Shown here piece after piece: positions 18,200-27,004 of a DNA stretch of 64,000 nt. This stretch comes from WLMZ01 sp043753895 (GTDB taxonomy: Bacteria > Actinomycetota > Acidimicrobiia > Acidimicrobiales > Ilumatobacteraceae), in contig JAYUWK010000066.1 of NCBI GenBank assembly GCA_043753895.1, forward strand, positions 50,404 to 114,403, in the 5' to 3' direction. The position numbers and the translations under genes are program-made. The stretch's first letter is position 1. The number at the start of each line of letters is the position of its first letter. The notes beneath the pieces are model-generated. The model had not been told where the DNA came from. It searched no databases and saw only the letters and a program-made list of their open reading frames with translations.

Positions 18200-20157
18200 G
18201 CCCCTCGACCAGTTTCGACACCATCCTCATTGCCAACCGTGGCGAGATCGCCCGGCGCATCATGCGCACCGCACACGACATGGGTATTCGCACCGTTGCT
18301 GTCTACGTCGACTCCGATGCCGCGGCTCCCTTCGTCGCCGACGCCGACGAGGCCGTGCGCCTCAGCACCGGATACCTCGACGGCTCGGCCATCATCGCTG
18401 CCGCGCACGCCACAGGCGCGCAGGCGATTCACCCGGGATACGGCTTCCTCAGCGAGAACGCCCAGTTCGCTGCCGACGTGGTGGCTGGCGGACTGGTGTG
18501 GATCGGGCCGCCCGCCGCTGCGATTGCATCGATGGGCGACAAGCTCGCCGCAAAGCGCGTTGCCGTTGCTGCAGGCGTGCCCACCCTGCCCTCGTCAGAG
18601 ACTCCTGCAGGCGCCGCCGATGTGGGTTACCCATTGCTCGTGAAGGCTTCTGCGGGTGGTGGTGGCAAGGGCATGCGCGTGGTCGCCACCGCTACCGAAC
18701 TCGATGAAGCCGTGGCATCGGCACAGCGCGAAGCGCTCAATGGTTTCGGCGACGACCGCGTGTTCCTCGAGCGATACGTGGCCGCATCACGCCACGTGGA
18801 AATCCAGATCCTCGGCGATGCACACGGCAACCTGGTCCACCTCGGCGAACGTGAGTGCAGCATCCAGCGCCGCCACCAAAAGCTCATCGAGGAGTCACCG
18901 TCACCGGTAGTCGACGCAACGATGCGTGCCGCGATGGGCGAGGCCGCGCTGCAACTCGCTCGGTCGATGGGGTATCAGTCGGCCGGCACGGTGGAGTTCT
19001 TGGTCGACGATGCCACGCGTGAGTTCTTCTTCCTCGAGGTCAACACTCGCCTGCAGGTGGAGCACCCCGTCACCGAGGAGGTCACGGGCATCGATCTGGT
19101 GCGTGAGCAGATCCGCATCGCGGCTGGCGAGTCGCTCGGCTACGAACAACACGACATTTCCTTCACCGGCCACGCGATCGAGGCCCGACTCTGCGCGGAG
19201 GACCCCGATGCCGGCTTCCTGCCGGCCACAGGCACGCTGCATGCCTTTGCGCCAGCAGCCACTCCGATGGTGCGTTGGGAATCCGGCGTGGAGCAGGGCT
19301 CGGTGGTGAGCGTGGCTTTCGACCCGATGCTGGCGAAGGTGGTGGCGCACGCCCCCACTCGCTCCGAGGCTGCTGCTCTGCTTGCGCTCGCGCTCGAACG
19401 GCTGCATCTCGGTGGGGTGACCACCAACCGTGACTTCCTGGCGGCCACCTTGCGCCATCAGAAATTCATCGACGGCGACACGACCACCGACTTCATCGAG
19501 CGGGTGCGGCCCGCGCTGAAGCTGGCACTCGGCGACGCCGATCTGCAGCGTGCCGGCACTGCCGCGGCGTTGTGGATACAGGGCGAGAATCGCGCTCACG
19601 CAACCGTGCTCGCACAGCTACCGAGCGGCTGGCGCAATGCCCGCCTCCCCGCACAGCAACTCGCGCTTCGGCACGGCGATCGGGTGGTGCAGGTGAGCTA
19701 CCGGTCGCGACGCGATGGCTCGTTCACGGTCGGCGACGACGGTGGCGGAGGCACTGCTCACATTCATCGCCGCTCACACGCCGACATCGATATTGAGATC
19801 GACGGCCGCCGCGCAACATCACGCATCACGCGCGCCGGTGATCGCATCTTCATTCAGACCGTACGCGGCACCATCGATTTCACGATCGTGCCCCGTTTCG
19901 AAATCCCTGGCTCGGAGATGCCAACGGGCGGGCTCACTGCACCGATGCCTGGCACAGTGCTCGATGTCCGTGTCGCGGTGGGCGATCACGTTGCCGCCGG
20001 TACGACCCTGGTGGTGATGGAGGCAATGAAGATGGAGCACCACATCACTGCGCCCGCCGAGGGCACCGTCACCGAGGTGTTCGTGCGTGCCGGCGAGCAA
20101 GTGGGCAACGGTGCCGTGCTGTTGATGATCGAGTCCGACGAAACCGATGGGGCCTGA
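18196..20157 (+). CDS. Acyl-CoA carboxylase alpha subunit: biotin carboxylase plus BCCP
   Basis: 653 residues from a GTG start that overlaps the previous stop. The protein opens with the biotin carboxylase start FDTILIANRGEIARRI. The ATP-grasp loop KASAGGGGKGMRVV is near residue 150 and EVNTRLQVEHPVTEEVTG completes the active site. The C-terminal 75 residues are a biotinyl domain with VVMEAMKMEHH, where Lys612 is the biotin site. It carboxylates its own biotin with ATP and bicarbonate and works with the beta subunit upstream. The open frame continues 208 codons further upstream inside the beta-subunit gene, but that part is a shadow and is excluded. Confidence 0.95.
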   Translation: MSPSTSFDTILIANRGEIARRIMRTAHDMGIRTVAVYVDSDAAAPFVADADEAVRLSTGYLDGSAIIAAAHATGAQAIHPGYGFLSENAQFAADVVAGGLVWIGPPAAAIASMGDKLAAKRVAVAAGVPTLPSSETPAGAADVGYPLLVKASAGGGGKGMRVVATATELDEAVASAQREALNGFGDDRVFLERYVAASRHVEIQILGDAHGNLVHLGERECSIQRRHQKLIEESPSPVVDATMRAAMGEAALQLARSMGYQSAGTVEFLVDDATREFFFLEVNTRLQVEHPVTEEVTGIDLVREQIRIAAGESLGYEQHDISFTGHAIEARLCAEDPDAGFLPATGTLHAFAPAATPMVRWESGVEQGSVVSVAFDPMLAKVVAHAPTRSEAAALLALALERLHLGGVTTNRDFLAATLRHQKFIDGDTTTDFIERVRPALKLALGDADLQRAGTAAALWIQGENRAHATVLAQLPSGWRNARLPAQQLALRHGDRVVQVSYRSRRDGSFTVGDDGGGGTAHIHRRSHADIDIEIDGRRATSRITRAGDRIFIQTVRGTIDFTIVPRFEIPGSEMPTGGLTAPMPGTVLDVRVAVGDHVAAGTTLVVMEAMKMEHHITAPAEGTVTEVFVRAGEQVGNGAVLLMIESDETDGA

Positions 20158-20158
20158 G

Positions 20159-21919
20159 ATGACACTTCCGATCCGTATTGCGAACTGCTCCGGCTTCTAC
20201 GGCGACCGCTTGTCAGCAGCACGCGAGATGGTCGAGGGTGGCCAGATCGACGTGCTCACCGGCGATTGGCTGGCGGAGTTGACGATGCTCATCCTCGCCC
20301 GCACCCAGGCCAAGCGCCCGGGGGGTGGCTATGCCCGCAGCTTCGTGACGCAGATGGAACAGGTGATGGGAACCTGTCTGGACCGCGGCATCAAAGTGGT
20401 GTCGAACGCGGGCGGGCTCGACCCTGACGGATGCGCCGAGGCCGTTGCCGAGGTTGCCGCCAAGCTGGGGCTGAACCCCACGATTGCCTACGTGAACGGA
20501 GACAACCTGCTCCCTCGGCTCAACGATCTGGTGGCCGCCGGCGTTGATCTGGCGCACTTCGAAACCGGTGAGGCCATCGGGGACACATCGCGGTTTATCA
20601 CTGCGAACGCGTATCTGGGTTGTTGGGGCATCGTCGATGCGCTGAACCGCGGCGCCGACATTGTGATCACCGGTCGTGTCACCGATGCAGCGGTGGTTTG
20701 TGGGCCCGCCGCGTGGCATCACCGCTGGGCCCGCGACGATTGGGATTCGCTTGCGGGTGCCGTGGTGGCAGGCCACGTGGTCGAGTGCGGCGCGCAGGCA
20801 ACGGGCGGCAACTACTCGTTCTTCACCGAGGTGCCCGGCATGACCAGGGTCGGGTTCCCGTGGGCCGAGGTTGCGTCCGACGGCTCATGCGTGATCGGCA
20901 AGCACGACGGCACCGGCGGCGAGGTGTCCGTCGGCACCGTCACCTCACAGTTGCTCTACGAGATTGCCAGCCCTGCGTATCTCGGCCCCGACGTGACCGC
21001 GCGCTTCGACACGATTCGCCTCGATCAGATCGCAACAGATCGTGTCCGTATCAGCGGCACCAAGGGCGAACCCCCGCCGCCCACCCTGAAGGTGGCGATG
21101 AACGAGGTCGGCGGCTTCCGTAACGACATGGCGGTGGCGCTCACCGGGCTCGACATCGAGGCAAAAGCCAAGCTCGTTGAAGACGCCTTCTGGTTCGCGT
21201 GCCCCTATGGCCCCGGCGACTTCGCCAGCGTCACGACGCGCGTTGTTCGCACCGACAAGGTGGACCCGGCAAGCAACGAGGAAGCCGTGGCGCTCTGGCG
21301 TATCACCCTCAAGGATCCCGACGAGCGCAAAGTCGGCCGAGCTGTCGCCAATGCGGTCACGGAAATTGCACTTGCAACAATTCCGGGAATGTTCGGTGTG
21401 AGCGGTGGCCCGTCCGGTGGAAATGCTTACGGCGTGTACCGTCCGGCCCTGGTGCCTGCCGAGCTGGTCCCGCAGCATGTTGTGATCCTCGGTGGCGATC
21501 AGACCGTCATCGATTCGGTTGCACCTACTGCCGACGTGCGTGTGATCGGAGACCCAGGGATCCGCGTTGCGGTTCCCGCCGGGCACACCGTCTCTGCACC
21601 GCTCGGCCGTCTGTACGGTGCGCGCTCCGGCGACAAGGGCGGCAACGCCAACCTCGGCGTGTTCGCGCGTAGCGATCCAGCGTGGGCGTGGCTCGACGAG
21701 TTCCTCACGATCGATGTGTTGCGTCAGTTGCTGCCGGAGACAGCACCGTTGGCCATCGACCGGTACCGGCTGCCTGCGTTGCGATCGCTCAACTTCGTGA
21801 TCCACGACTTGTTGCAAGAAGGCGTCGCGGCGTCGACCCGTCAGGATGCGCAGGCGAAGAGTCTCGGCGAGTGGTTACGCAGCCGAGTGATCGATCTACC
21901 TGTCGCGCTGCTGGAGTGA
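20159..21919 (+). CDS. AtuA-like protein (DUF1446, acyclic terpene utilisation family)
   Basis: 586 residues. The N-terminal three quarters match the DUF1446/AtuA family (RIANCSGFYGDRLSAAREMV, KVVSNAGGLDPDG, DIVITGRVTDAAVVCGPAAW). The C-terminus carries the small AtuA_C-type domain (RSGDKGGNANLGVFARSD), here fused in one chain. The gene is known from citronellol/geraniol catabolism in pseudomonads, where its chemical role is unsettled, and it also occurs with acyl-CoA carboxylases elsewhere. It begins 1 bp after the BCCP stop; ATG at 20159 is preferred to the overlapping ATG at 20147. The context supports a role in branched or isoprenoid acyl-CoA breakdown. Confidence 0.85.
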   Translation: MTLPIRIANCSGFYGDRLSAAREMVEGGQIDVLTGDWLAELTMLILARTQAKRPGGGYARSFVTQMEQVMGTCLDRGIKVVSNAGGLDPDGCAEAVAEVAAKLGLNPTIAYVNGDNLLPRLNDLVAAGVDLAHFETGEAIGDTSRFITANAYLGCWGIVDALNRGADIVITGRVTDAAVVCGPAAWHHRWARDDWDSLAGAVVAGHVVECGAQATGGNYSFFTEVPGMTRVGFPWAEVASDGSCVIGKHDGTGGEVSVGTVTSQLLYEIASPAYLGPDVTARFDTIRLDQIATDRVRISGTKGEPPPPTLKVAMNEVGGFRNDMAVALTGLDIEAKAKLVEDAFWFACPYGPGDFASVTTRVVRTDKVDPASNEEAVALWRITLKDPDERKVGRAVANAVTEIALATIPGMFGVSGGPSGGNAYGVYRPALVPAELVPQHVVILGGDQTVIDSVAPTADVRVIGDPGIRVAVPAGHTVSAPLGRLYGARSGDKGGNANLGVFARSDPAWAWLDEFLTIDVLRQLLPETAPLAIDRYRLPALRSLNFVIHDLLQEGVAASTRQDAQAKSLGEWLRSRVIDLPVALLE

Positions 21920-21941
21920 CATGAACACAACAAGGGGAACC

Positions 21942-22730
21942 ATGACTGATCTCGATGACCTACGCGCCGACCTGGTGGCTGAACAGGTTGCACTCGACAC
22001 CATCGTGGCCGGGCTCACCGACACCGAATGGTTGTTGCCAACACCGAGTGCGGGATGGAACGTGACTGATCAAATCGGCCACCTCACCTACTTCGACGGC
22101 ACGGCAGCGCTGGCCGTTACCGATCCAGATGCCTTCCGCTCCGGTCTCGAGTCGCTCTTTGCGTCGGGCGGCGGCGATGACTTCACGCTCGGAGCTTTCC
22201 GTGCGCTGACGCCCGCCGAGCAGCTGGCGGCATGGCGCGCCAACCGGCACGTCCTTGCCGATGCAGCGGCCACACTCACCGAGACCACCCGCGTTGGGTG
22301 GTACGGACCCTCAATGGGCGCGAAGTCGTTCCTCACCGCGCGCCTGATGGAGGTGTGGGCACACGGCACGGACATCGTCGATGCCGTCGGCGCGTACCGT
22401 GCACCCACCGATCGGCTGCGCCACATTGCCCAATTGGGCTTCATCACTCGGGGCTGGTCATATGCCGTGCGCGGCGAGACGCCACCAGCGGGCGATGTGC
22501 GCCTCGAGCTCGCGAGCCCATCCGGTGCCATCTGGACGTGGGGCCCCGACGGCACATCGGCAGCCGATACCGTGCGCGGCTCAGCGGAGGACTTCTGCCT
22601 CGTCGTCACCCAGCGCCGCAATGTCGACGACACTGATCTGCAGGCGGGCGAGCTCGGTCGGCAATGGTTGCTACGGGCACAAGCCTTCGCGGGTGGGCCC
22701 ACCGACGTACCGGCACCGCGAGGTTCGTGA
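21942..22730 (+). CDS. TIGR03084-type protein (DinB / maleylpyruvate isomerase-like fold)
   Basis: 262 residues. The N-terminal half looks like a DinB-type four-helix bundle, with metal-ligand-like histidines in the segments NVTDQIGHLTYFD and MEVWAHGTDIVDA. The C-terminal half has the beta-rich pattern of TIGR03084 proteins. By family these are probable metal- and thiol-dependent enzymes common in actinobacteria, with no fixed reaction. ATG at 21942 is chosen over 21921 because AAGGGG sits just before it. The gene lies inside the carboxylase operon and its stop overlaps the crotonase start, so it probably serves the same pathway. Confidence 0.8.
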   Translation: MTDLDDLRADLVAEQVALDTIVAGLTDTEWLLPTPSAGWNVTDQIGHLTYFDGTAALAVTDPDAFRSGLESLFASGGGDDFTLGAFRALTPAEQLAAWRANRHVLADAAATLTETTRVGWYGPSMGAKSFLTARLMEVWAHGTDIVDAVGAYRAPTDRLRHIAQLGFITRGWSYAVRGETPPAGDVRLELASPSGAIWTWGPDGTSAADTVRGSAEDFCLVVTQRRNVDDTDLQAGELGRQWLLRAQAFAGGPTDVPAPRGS

Positions 22731-23488
22731 TGTCGCTCGTACAGACCGAATTCGACAACGGCGTGATGACCATCACCCTCACCGACGAAGAGCGCCGCAA
22801 CTCACTCAGCGCGCAGCTCACCAGCGAACTGGTTGCAGCGCTCGACATCGCCGACTCCGACCCGGAGGTTCGCGTCGTCGTGCTGACCAACACGGGTTCG
22901 GTGTTCTGCGCCGGGGCCAATCTGTCCGAGCGCTCGACTGACGATTCACGGTCGGGCAACCTGGACCCGCGCAACTTGTTCGGTCGGTTCCGCCACTCAC
23001 CCAAGCCGTACGTCGGTCGCATCGCTGGCCACTGCGTCGCTGGCGGTATGGGCCTGGCCGCAGCGATGGACATTTCCGTGGCCGTCGACCACGCCAAGTT
23101 CGGTTTTACCGAAGTACGCGTCGGCGTCGCACCCGCGATGATCTCGGTGATCTGCCTCCCCAAGATGCGCGCTGCAGACGCCCAAGCCGCGTTCCTGCGT
23201 GGTCATCGGTTCTCGGCTGCAGAGGCCGTGCGGATGGGGCTCATCAACACCTCGGTTCCCGCCGACCAACTCAACTCGGAGGTCAGTGCAGTCGTCAGCG
23301 ACCTCCTTGCCGGCGAGCCCGGCGCCATCGCTGCGTGCAAGCAACTCACAGCCGTGGTGCCAACACTCGGCGAGGACGATGCGTTCACCTGGACCGCAGA
23401 GCTGTCGGCAAACCTGTTCGCCAGCGACGCGGCTCGAGAAGGGATGACTGCGTTCTTGGAGAAGCGTCCTGCTTCGTGGGTGCGCTGA
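22730..23488 (+). CDS. Enoyl-CoA hydratase/isomerase
   Basis: 252 residues of complete crotonase fold. It has ITLTDEERRNSLSAQL, the oxyanion-hole segment VFCAGANLSER, then KPYVGRIAGHCVAGGMGLAAAMD, and a Glu in FGFTEVRVGVAP at the usual catalytic region. ATG at 22730 shares one base with the preceding stop. It is the last gene of the five-gene acyl-CoA carboxylase operon. By position it would hydrate the unsaturated product or substrate of the carboxylase, as methylglutaconyl-CoA hydratase does in leucine breakdown; that assignment is inference. Confidence 0.9.
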   Translation: MSLVQTEFDNGVMTITLTDEERRNSLSAQLTSELVAALDIADSDPEVRVVVLTNTGSVFCAGANLSERSTDDSRSGNLDPRNLFGRFRHSPKPYVGRIAGHCVAGGMGLAAAMDISVAVDHAKFGFTEVRVGVAPAMISVICLPKMRAADAQAAFLRGHRFSAAEAVRMGLINTSVPADQLNSEVSAVVSDLLAGEPGAIAACKQLTAVVPTLGEDDAFTWTAELSANLFASDAAREGMTAFLEKRPASWVR

Positions 23489-23511
23489 GCACCAGCCCAG
23501 CGCTGACCCGG

Positions 23512-24246
23512 TCAGAGCTGCTTGACGCGTGACGGGCCGAACCCGGCTGCATCGACCTTCTTCACGAGCGCCGTTGCCTCGGCGTTGGTGAGGCCCGCCT
23601 TCACCACGGCGAAGGTTGACGTCAGCGTCTTGATGCTGAAACCGGTGAGGCCCGCCGTGGTGAGCTTGTCGAGCTTCGTCTGCGCGAGCGCCTTGGTGGT
23701 GTAGATACCCTCGACCACTTCGAAGTTGGTGGCCGTTGCGCTGGGCGCGGTGGTGGCCGTAGTACCAGAACTGGTGAGATGGAAGATGGTGGCCGTGCCT
23801 ACCTTGGCAGCAATGATCTTCTTCATCAGCGCGGTGGCCTCGGCGTTCGTGAAGCCGACCTTCACGACGGCGAACTTCGACGGAAGCGGCTTGATCGTGA
23901 ATCCGGCAAAACCGGCTTTGGTGAGCTTGTCGAGCTGCGCCTGTGCGAGTGCCTTCGTGGTGAAAATGCCGACAACGACCTCCCAATCTTTCGCCGTCGC
24001 GCTGACCGTAGCGGGCGTAGTAACGGCTGGCTTCGTTGTCGTGGTGGTTGCACCGCCCCCAGCAAGTGTCGAGGTGAGCGGCGCTGCGCTTGTGGTGGTA
24101 TCCGACAACAACATGTTGATCGTCGTTGTGGTGGTCCGCGGAATGGTGGTTGTGCTCTTCGGCGACGCCGTGCCACTACTACTGCAGGCGGAGATGCCGA
24201 GCACGAACGGGATCGCAATCAACACGAGAAACTTCGGCTTCAGCAT
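23512..24246 (-). CDS. Lipoprotein with two SPOR-like repeats
   Basis: 244 residues from an ATG at 24246 preceded by AAAGGAG. The signal peptide ends in the lipobox ISAC, then a Thr/Ala-rich linker of about 70 residues. Two homologous modules of about 70 residues follow, each with the pattern (W/F)EVV.GI(F/Y)TTKALAQ..LDKL and FAVVK.G.TNAEA, matching SPOR domains. SPOR domains bind denuded peptidoglycan at division sites. Its distance from known division genes leaves the role open. It is convergent with the crotonase gene. Confidence 0.8.
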   Translation of the reverse strand: MLKPKFLVLIAIPFVLGISACSSSGTASPKSTTTIPRTTTTTINMLLSDTTTSAAPLTSTLAGGGATTTTTKPAVTTPATVSATAKDWEVVVGIFTTKALAQAQLDKLTKAGFAGFTIKPLPSKFAVVKVGFTNAEATALMKKIIAAKVGTATIFHLTSSGTTATTAPSATATNFEVVEGIYTTKALAQTKLDKLTTAGLTGFSIKTLTSTFAVVKAGLTNAEATALVKKVDAAGFGPSRVKQL

Positions 24247-24364
24247 CACCACTCCTTTGAGCGGACCGGAATTCCTCCGGAACGGCATTGGCCCAAATCA
24301 TAGTCACGCAGAGCGGTCGCTGGTGGCGCGGGTGGGCAGGGTGGTCATGGGCCGCAAAGCGCAA

Positions 24365-24817
24365 CTACGACGACAGGCTCGCCTTGAGCTGATCGAGGGT
24401 GCGCTGCATGCCCTTGGTCATTGTGCTCGAACGACGCATCACCTTCTCGTAGAGGAAGCTCTGAAAGCCCTTCGATGCATCAAAGCTGAATGACTCAGTG
24501 ACCAACGTAGCGGCCCCGTCAGGCTGCAATTCGTAGCGCCACGTAGTAAATCCCTCGGCGACGAACTCGAACACCTCGCCCGGAACGCATGCCGTGACTT
24601 TTGATGTCGTCGTCCACTTCTTCATTGTGATCCCCGCCACGACAACCTTGTTGTCGCCCTCGAACGTGGCCCCGACGGCCGGCCCCGTCGCCCCGCCGGT
24701 CCAACGCCCGCTCTTGCACTCAGGGCTCCACTCGCCGATACGAGTGATGTCGGCTATTGCGGCGAAGACCTCCAACGACGGCCGGTCGATCGTGACGCTT
24801 GATGAACCTGTGATCAT
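24365..24817 (-). CDS. SRPBCC family (polyketide cyclase/dehydrase-like) protein
   Basis: 150 residues. The pattern SSSVTIDRPSLEVFAAIADITRIGEWSP is the usual start of SRPBCC ligand-binding proteins, and the body alternates beta strands before a long C-terminal helix. Such proteins bind hydrophobic small molecules; no ligand can be assigned. ATG at 24817 after GGGGG is preferred to the upstream start at 24853. It lies about 75 bp downstream of the MFS gene on the same strand. Confidence 0.8.
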   Translation of the reverse strand: MITGSSSVTIDRPSLEVFAAIADITRIGEWSPECKSGRWTGGATGPAVGATFEGDNKVVVAGITMKKWTTTSKVTACVPGEVFEFVAEGFTTWRYELQPDGAATLVTESFSFDASKGFQSFLYEKVMRRSSTMTKGMQRTLDQLKASLSS

Positions 24818-24885
24818 GATGCCCCCGTGAGGTAAGCGCCCATTCTCCACCAAACGCGAGGCCGTGCGCCAGCGAACGGACGAGT

Positions 24886-24999
24886 GAGGACGGTCAGGAT
24901 TTCACCGACGAGCGATAGCCCGAGCGCAGCGAGTGGCGTGCGAGAAGGGAAATCCCGAGCGGCCGAGGGGGACCCGCGTCAAGCGGGACGGAACGACGC
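24886..24999. repeat. 114-bp dispersed repeat, copy 1
   Basis: This copy matches 26891-27004 at 113 of 114 positions (A at 24915 versus G at 26920). It contains the inverted arms CCCGC/GCGGG and GGATTTC/GAAATCC, like REP-type intergenic palindromes. On the minus strand it supplies the last 34 or so codons and the stop of the MFS gene. Confidence 0.9.
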
Positions 25000-26168
25000 G
25001 GCGCCCAACAAAGGGTGGCAACGATGATCCCGACTCCCACCACGACGAACGCCCCACTCACGCCGGCAATCGCGAGAAGCGGGGCGCTGAGCGCAAGTCC
25101 AACCGGCCGCAACCCCTCACCGAGCGCCCCCACGACGCCGAACACCCTGCCGCGGACCTCAGGTTCCACCACCTCCTGCAGCTTGGTCGACAGCGAGGTA
25201 CTTGCAAGTGCAATTGCGACACCGCCGATCACGAAGAGCCCTGCTGTTCCGACGATCGGGAGTAGACCTGCCGCGCCCAGACACACACCGACCACCAACA
25301 TCGGTGCGCCGATGGCGTCCTTGGCAACCTTGCCCGCGAGGAGCGCGCCGAGCAACACACCCACCGAGACCATCACCTCCAAAACACCGTATGCAGTCGA
25401 GTCAACGTGAAAGCGGTCCACAGCAAGCGCGACGATCAGCAGTGGAACTGGTGCGGCCACCATGTTCAGCACCGACATGAGGCCCACGATTCGACGCAGT
25501 TGCGGATCGCGTATCACCGATGTCATCGCGTCGCGGGTGGAGTGACGCTTGCGCGGCGCGGGGGTTGCCCCGTCCGGGCGAGGCACCCGCGCCAAAGAGA
25601 TGAAGATCGCCGACCAGGCGAAGGTCGCTGCATTGACCAACATCACGCTGCCGACGTCGAACATGCTGATCAGTAGTCCGCCAATGAGAGGGCCGAGTAG
25701 CCCGCCGACCGCCGAGTTGGCCAAGTTCAGGCCATTCGCTGCAGGCCGATGCTCTGGCTCGATGAGCGATGGGAGCACCGCGGAGTAGGTGGGGTCAAAG
25801 ACCGCCGAAGCAATCGCGGCGAGCCCGACGAGCGAACAGACAAGCACCGCTGACGTTTGATGGTTGATCACCAGAAGCGCGAGCGCTGCCGTGACGACAA
25901 GTCGTTGCATGTCAGCCATCATCAGCAAATGCCGCCGATCGAGACGATCGGCGAGCCACCCGCCGAGCGGAGCACATAACACGAACGGCACGATCATCGA
26001 CAGCGCCACTGCCGACAACAGACCGTTGCCATCCACCCGGCGCGCCCACCACAGAAGAGCGACGCTCTGCATGCCGTCGCCAATGACAGATACGACCTGG
26101 CCGATCCAGATGAGACGGAAGTTGCGATAGAGACGAAGGACCATGTGGGCTATCGTCGTCTGCGTCAC
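24894..26168 (-). CDS. MFS transporter, C-terminus encoded by a dispersed repeat
   Basis: 424 residues with about 12 hydrophobic segments and the MFS loop GGWLADRLDRRHLLMMAD between helices 2 and 3. It resembles the MFS_3 / enterobactin-exporter-like group, which exports small molecules. The last 34 or so residues, from about RRSVPLDAG to SSVKS, are read from the 114-bp repeat and look like translated non-coding DNA. The native end was therefore probably replaced or extended. GTG at 26168 or ATG at 26144 could start the protein. It is divergent from a winged-helix gene at 26205, which probably regulates it. Confidence 0.85.
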   Translation of the reverse strand: MTQTTIAHMVLRLYRNFRLIWIGQVVSVIGDGMQSVALLWWARRVDGNGLLSAVALSMIVPFVLCAPLGGWLADRLDRRHLLMMADMQRLVVTAALALLVINHQTSAVLVCSLVGLAAIASAVFDPTYSAVLPSLIEPEHRPAANGLNLANSAVGGLLGPLIGGLLISMFDVGSVMLVNAATFAWSAIFISLARVPRPDGATPAPRKRHSTRDAMTSVIRDPQLRRIVGLMSVLNMVAAPVPLLIVALAVDRFHVDSTAYGVLEVMVSVGVLLGALLAGKVAKDAIGAPMLVVGVCLGAAGLLPIVGTAGLFVIGGVAIALASTSLSTKLQEVVEPEVRGRVFGVVGALGEGLRPVGLALSAPLLAIAGVSGAFVVVGVGIIVATLCWAPRRSVPLDAGPPRPLGISLLARHSLRSGYRSSVKS

Positions 26169-26204
26169 ATTCGATTTCTAGACACTGATTCGTAAGAGGT
26201 CACG

Positions 26205-26873
26205 TTGGCACAACCGCAAGCGCAATCCTGGCCGGACACACTCGACATCACCGCGCCAGCGGCGATCGCGATGCTCACAAACCTGCGCTCGCTGCGCTAC
26301 CTGCTGCCCTTCTTGCAAGACACCCACACGTTGTCATCTTCTGCCGCTGCGGTGAGTCGACCGACCTCAACGATGGCGTATTGGATTCCGAAGTTCGTAC
26401 ACGTGGGTCTACTCGTGCACCTCGGCGATGAACAGCGCGCCGGCAAGGCAATGCCCCACTACCGGGCACCTGCGCGCCAACTCACCGTGGCCTACGCGAA
26501 GATCCCCATCGACAGTCGAGTTGCGCTGCTCGACGAAGGACGACTACGCGTGTTGCGCCGCTTCTTCGACGGCCTTGACGAAGCCATCGAATCAACCGAG
26601 GCGTTCTCGCTCGCATTCGCCGGAGCCGGCGAATCGGGCACATCCGTCGAGATGGTCGAAACCGACGGCAGACCCCGCAGACGCCGCTACACCGATGCCT
26701 GGATGACGTTCCACCTCGCCGACGCTGACGCGATCGAATTCGCCGCCGAAATCGAAGCCGTCCTCGCGAAGTACGCCGACCACACAGGTTCGCGCCGCTA
26801 CACAGCCCACGCCGGCCTCGCCCCGGATCCCCGCCACCGTTGGCGAAGCGCCACCGACGCCACCCCCAAGTGA
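26205..26873 (+). CDS. Winged-helix regulator-like protein, divergent from MFS exporter
   Basis: 222 residues from a TTG start preceded by AAGAGG. Residues from about 20 to 90 have ArsR-like winged-helix character: LRSLRYLLPFL, a recognition-helix-like SSSAAAVSRPTSTMAYWIPKF, then GLLVHLG as the wing. The C-terminal part is less recognisable and ends in a polar tail. It is transcribed away from the MFS gene with 36 bp between starts, the usual setting of a regulator for its transporter. The two genes together are flanked by the 114-bp repeats. Confidence 0.65.
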   Translation: MAQPQAQSWPDTLDITAPAAIAMLTNLRSLRYLLPFLQDTHTLSSSAAAVSRPTSTMAYWIPKFVHVGLLVHLGDEQRAGKAMPHYRAPARQLTVAYAKIPIDSRVALLDEGRLRVLRRFFDGLDEAIESTEAFSLAFAGAGESGTSVEMVETDGRPRRRRYTDAWMTFHLADADAIEFAAEIEAVLAKYADHTGSRRYTAHAGLAPDPRHRWRSATDATPK

Positions 26874-26890
26874 GGCGCGCGGGAACCACC

Positions 26891-27004
26891 GAGGACGGTC
26901 AGGATTTCACCGACGAGCGGTAGCCCGAGCGCAGCGAGTGGCGTGCGAGAAGGGAAATCCCGAGCGGCCGAGGGGGACCCGCGTCAAGCGGGACGGAACG
27001 ACGC
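26891..27004. repeat. 114-bp dispersed repeat, copy 2
   Basis: This copy lies in the same orientation as copy 1 about 2 kb away. On the minus strand it encodes the last six residues (ASFRPA) and stop of the MBL hydrolase in a reading frame different from the one used in the MFS gene. The rest of the copy is downstream non-coding sequence. Confidence 0.9.
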
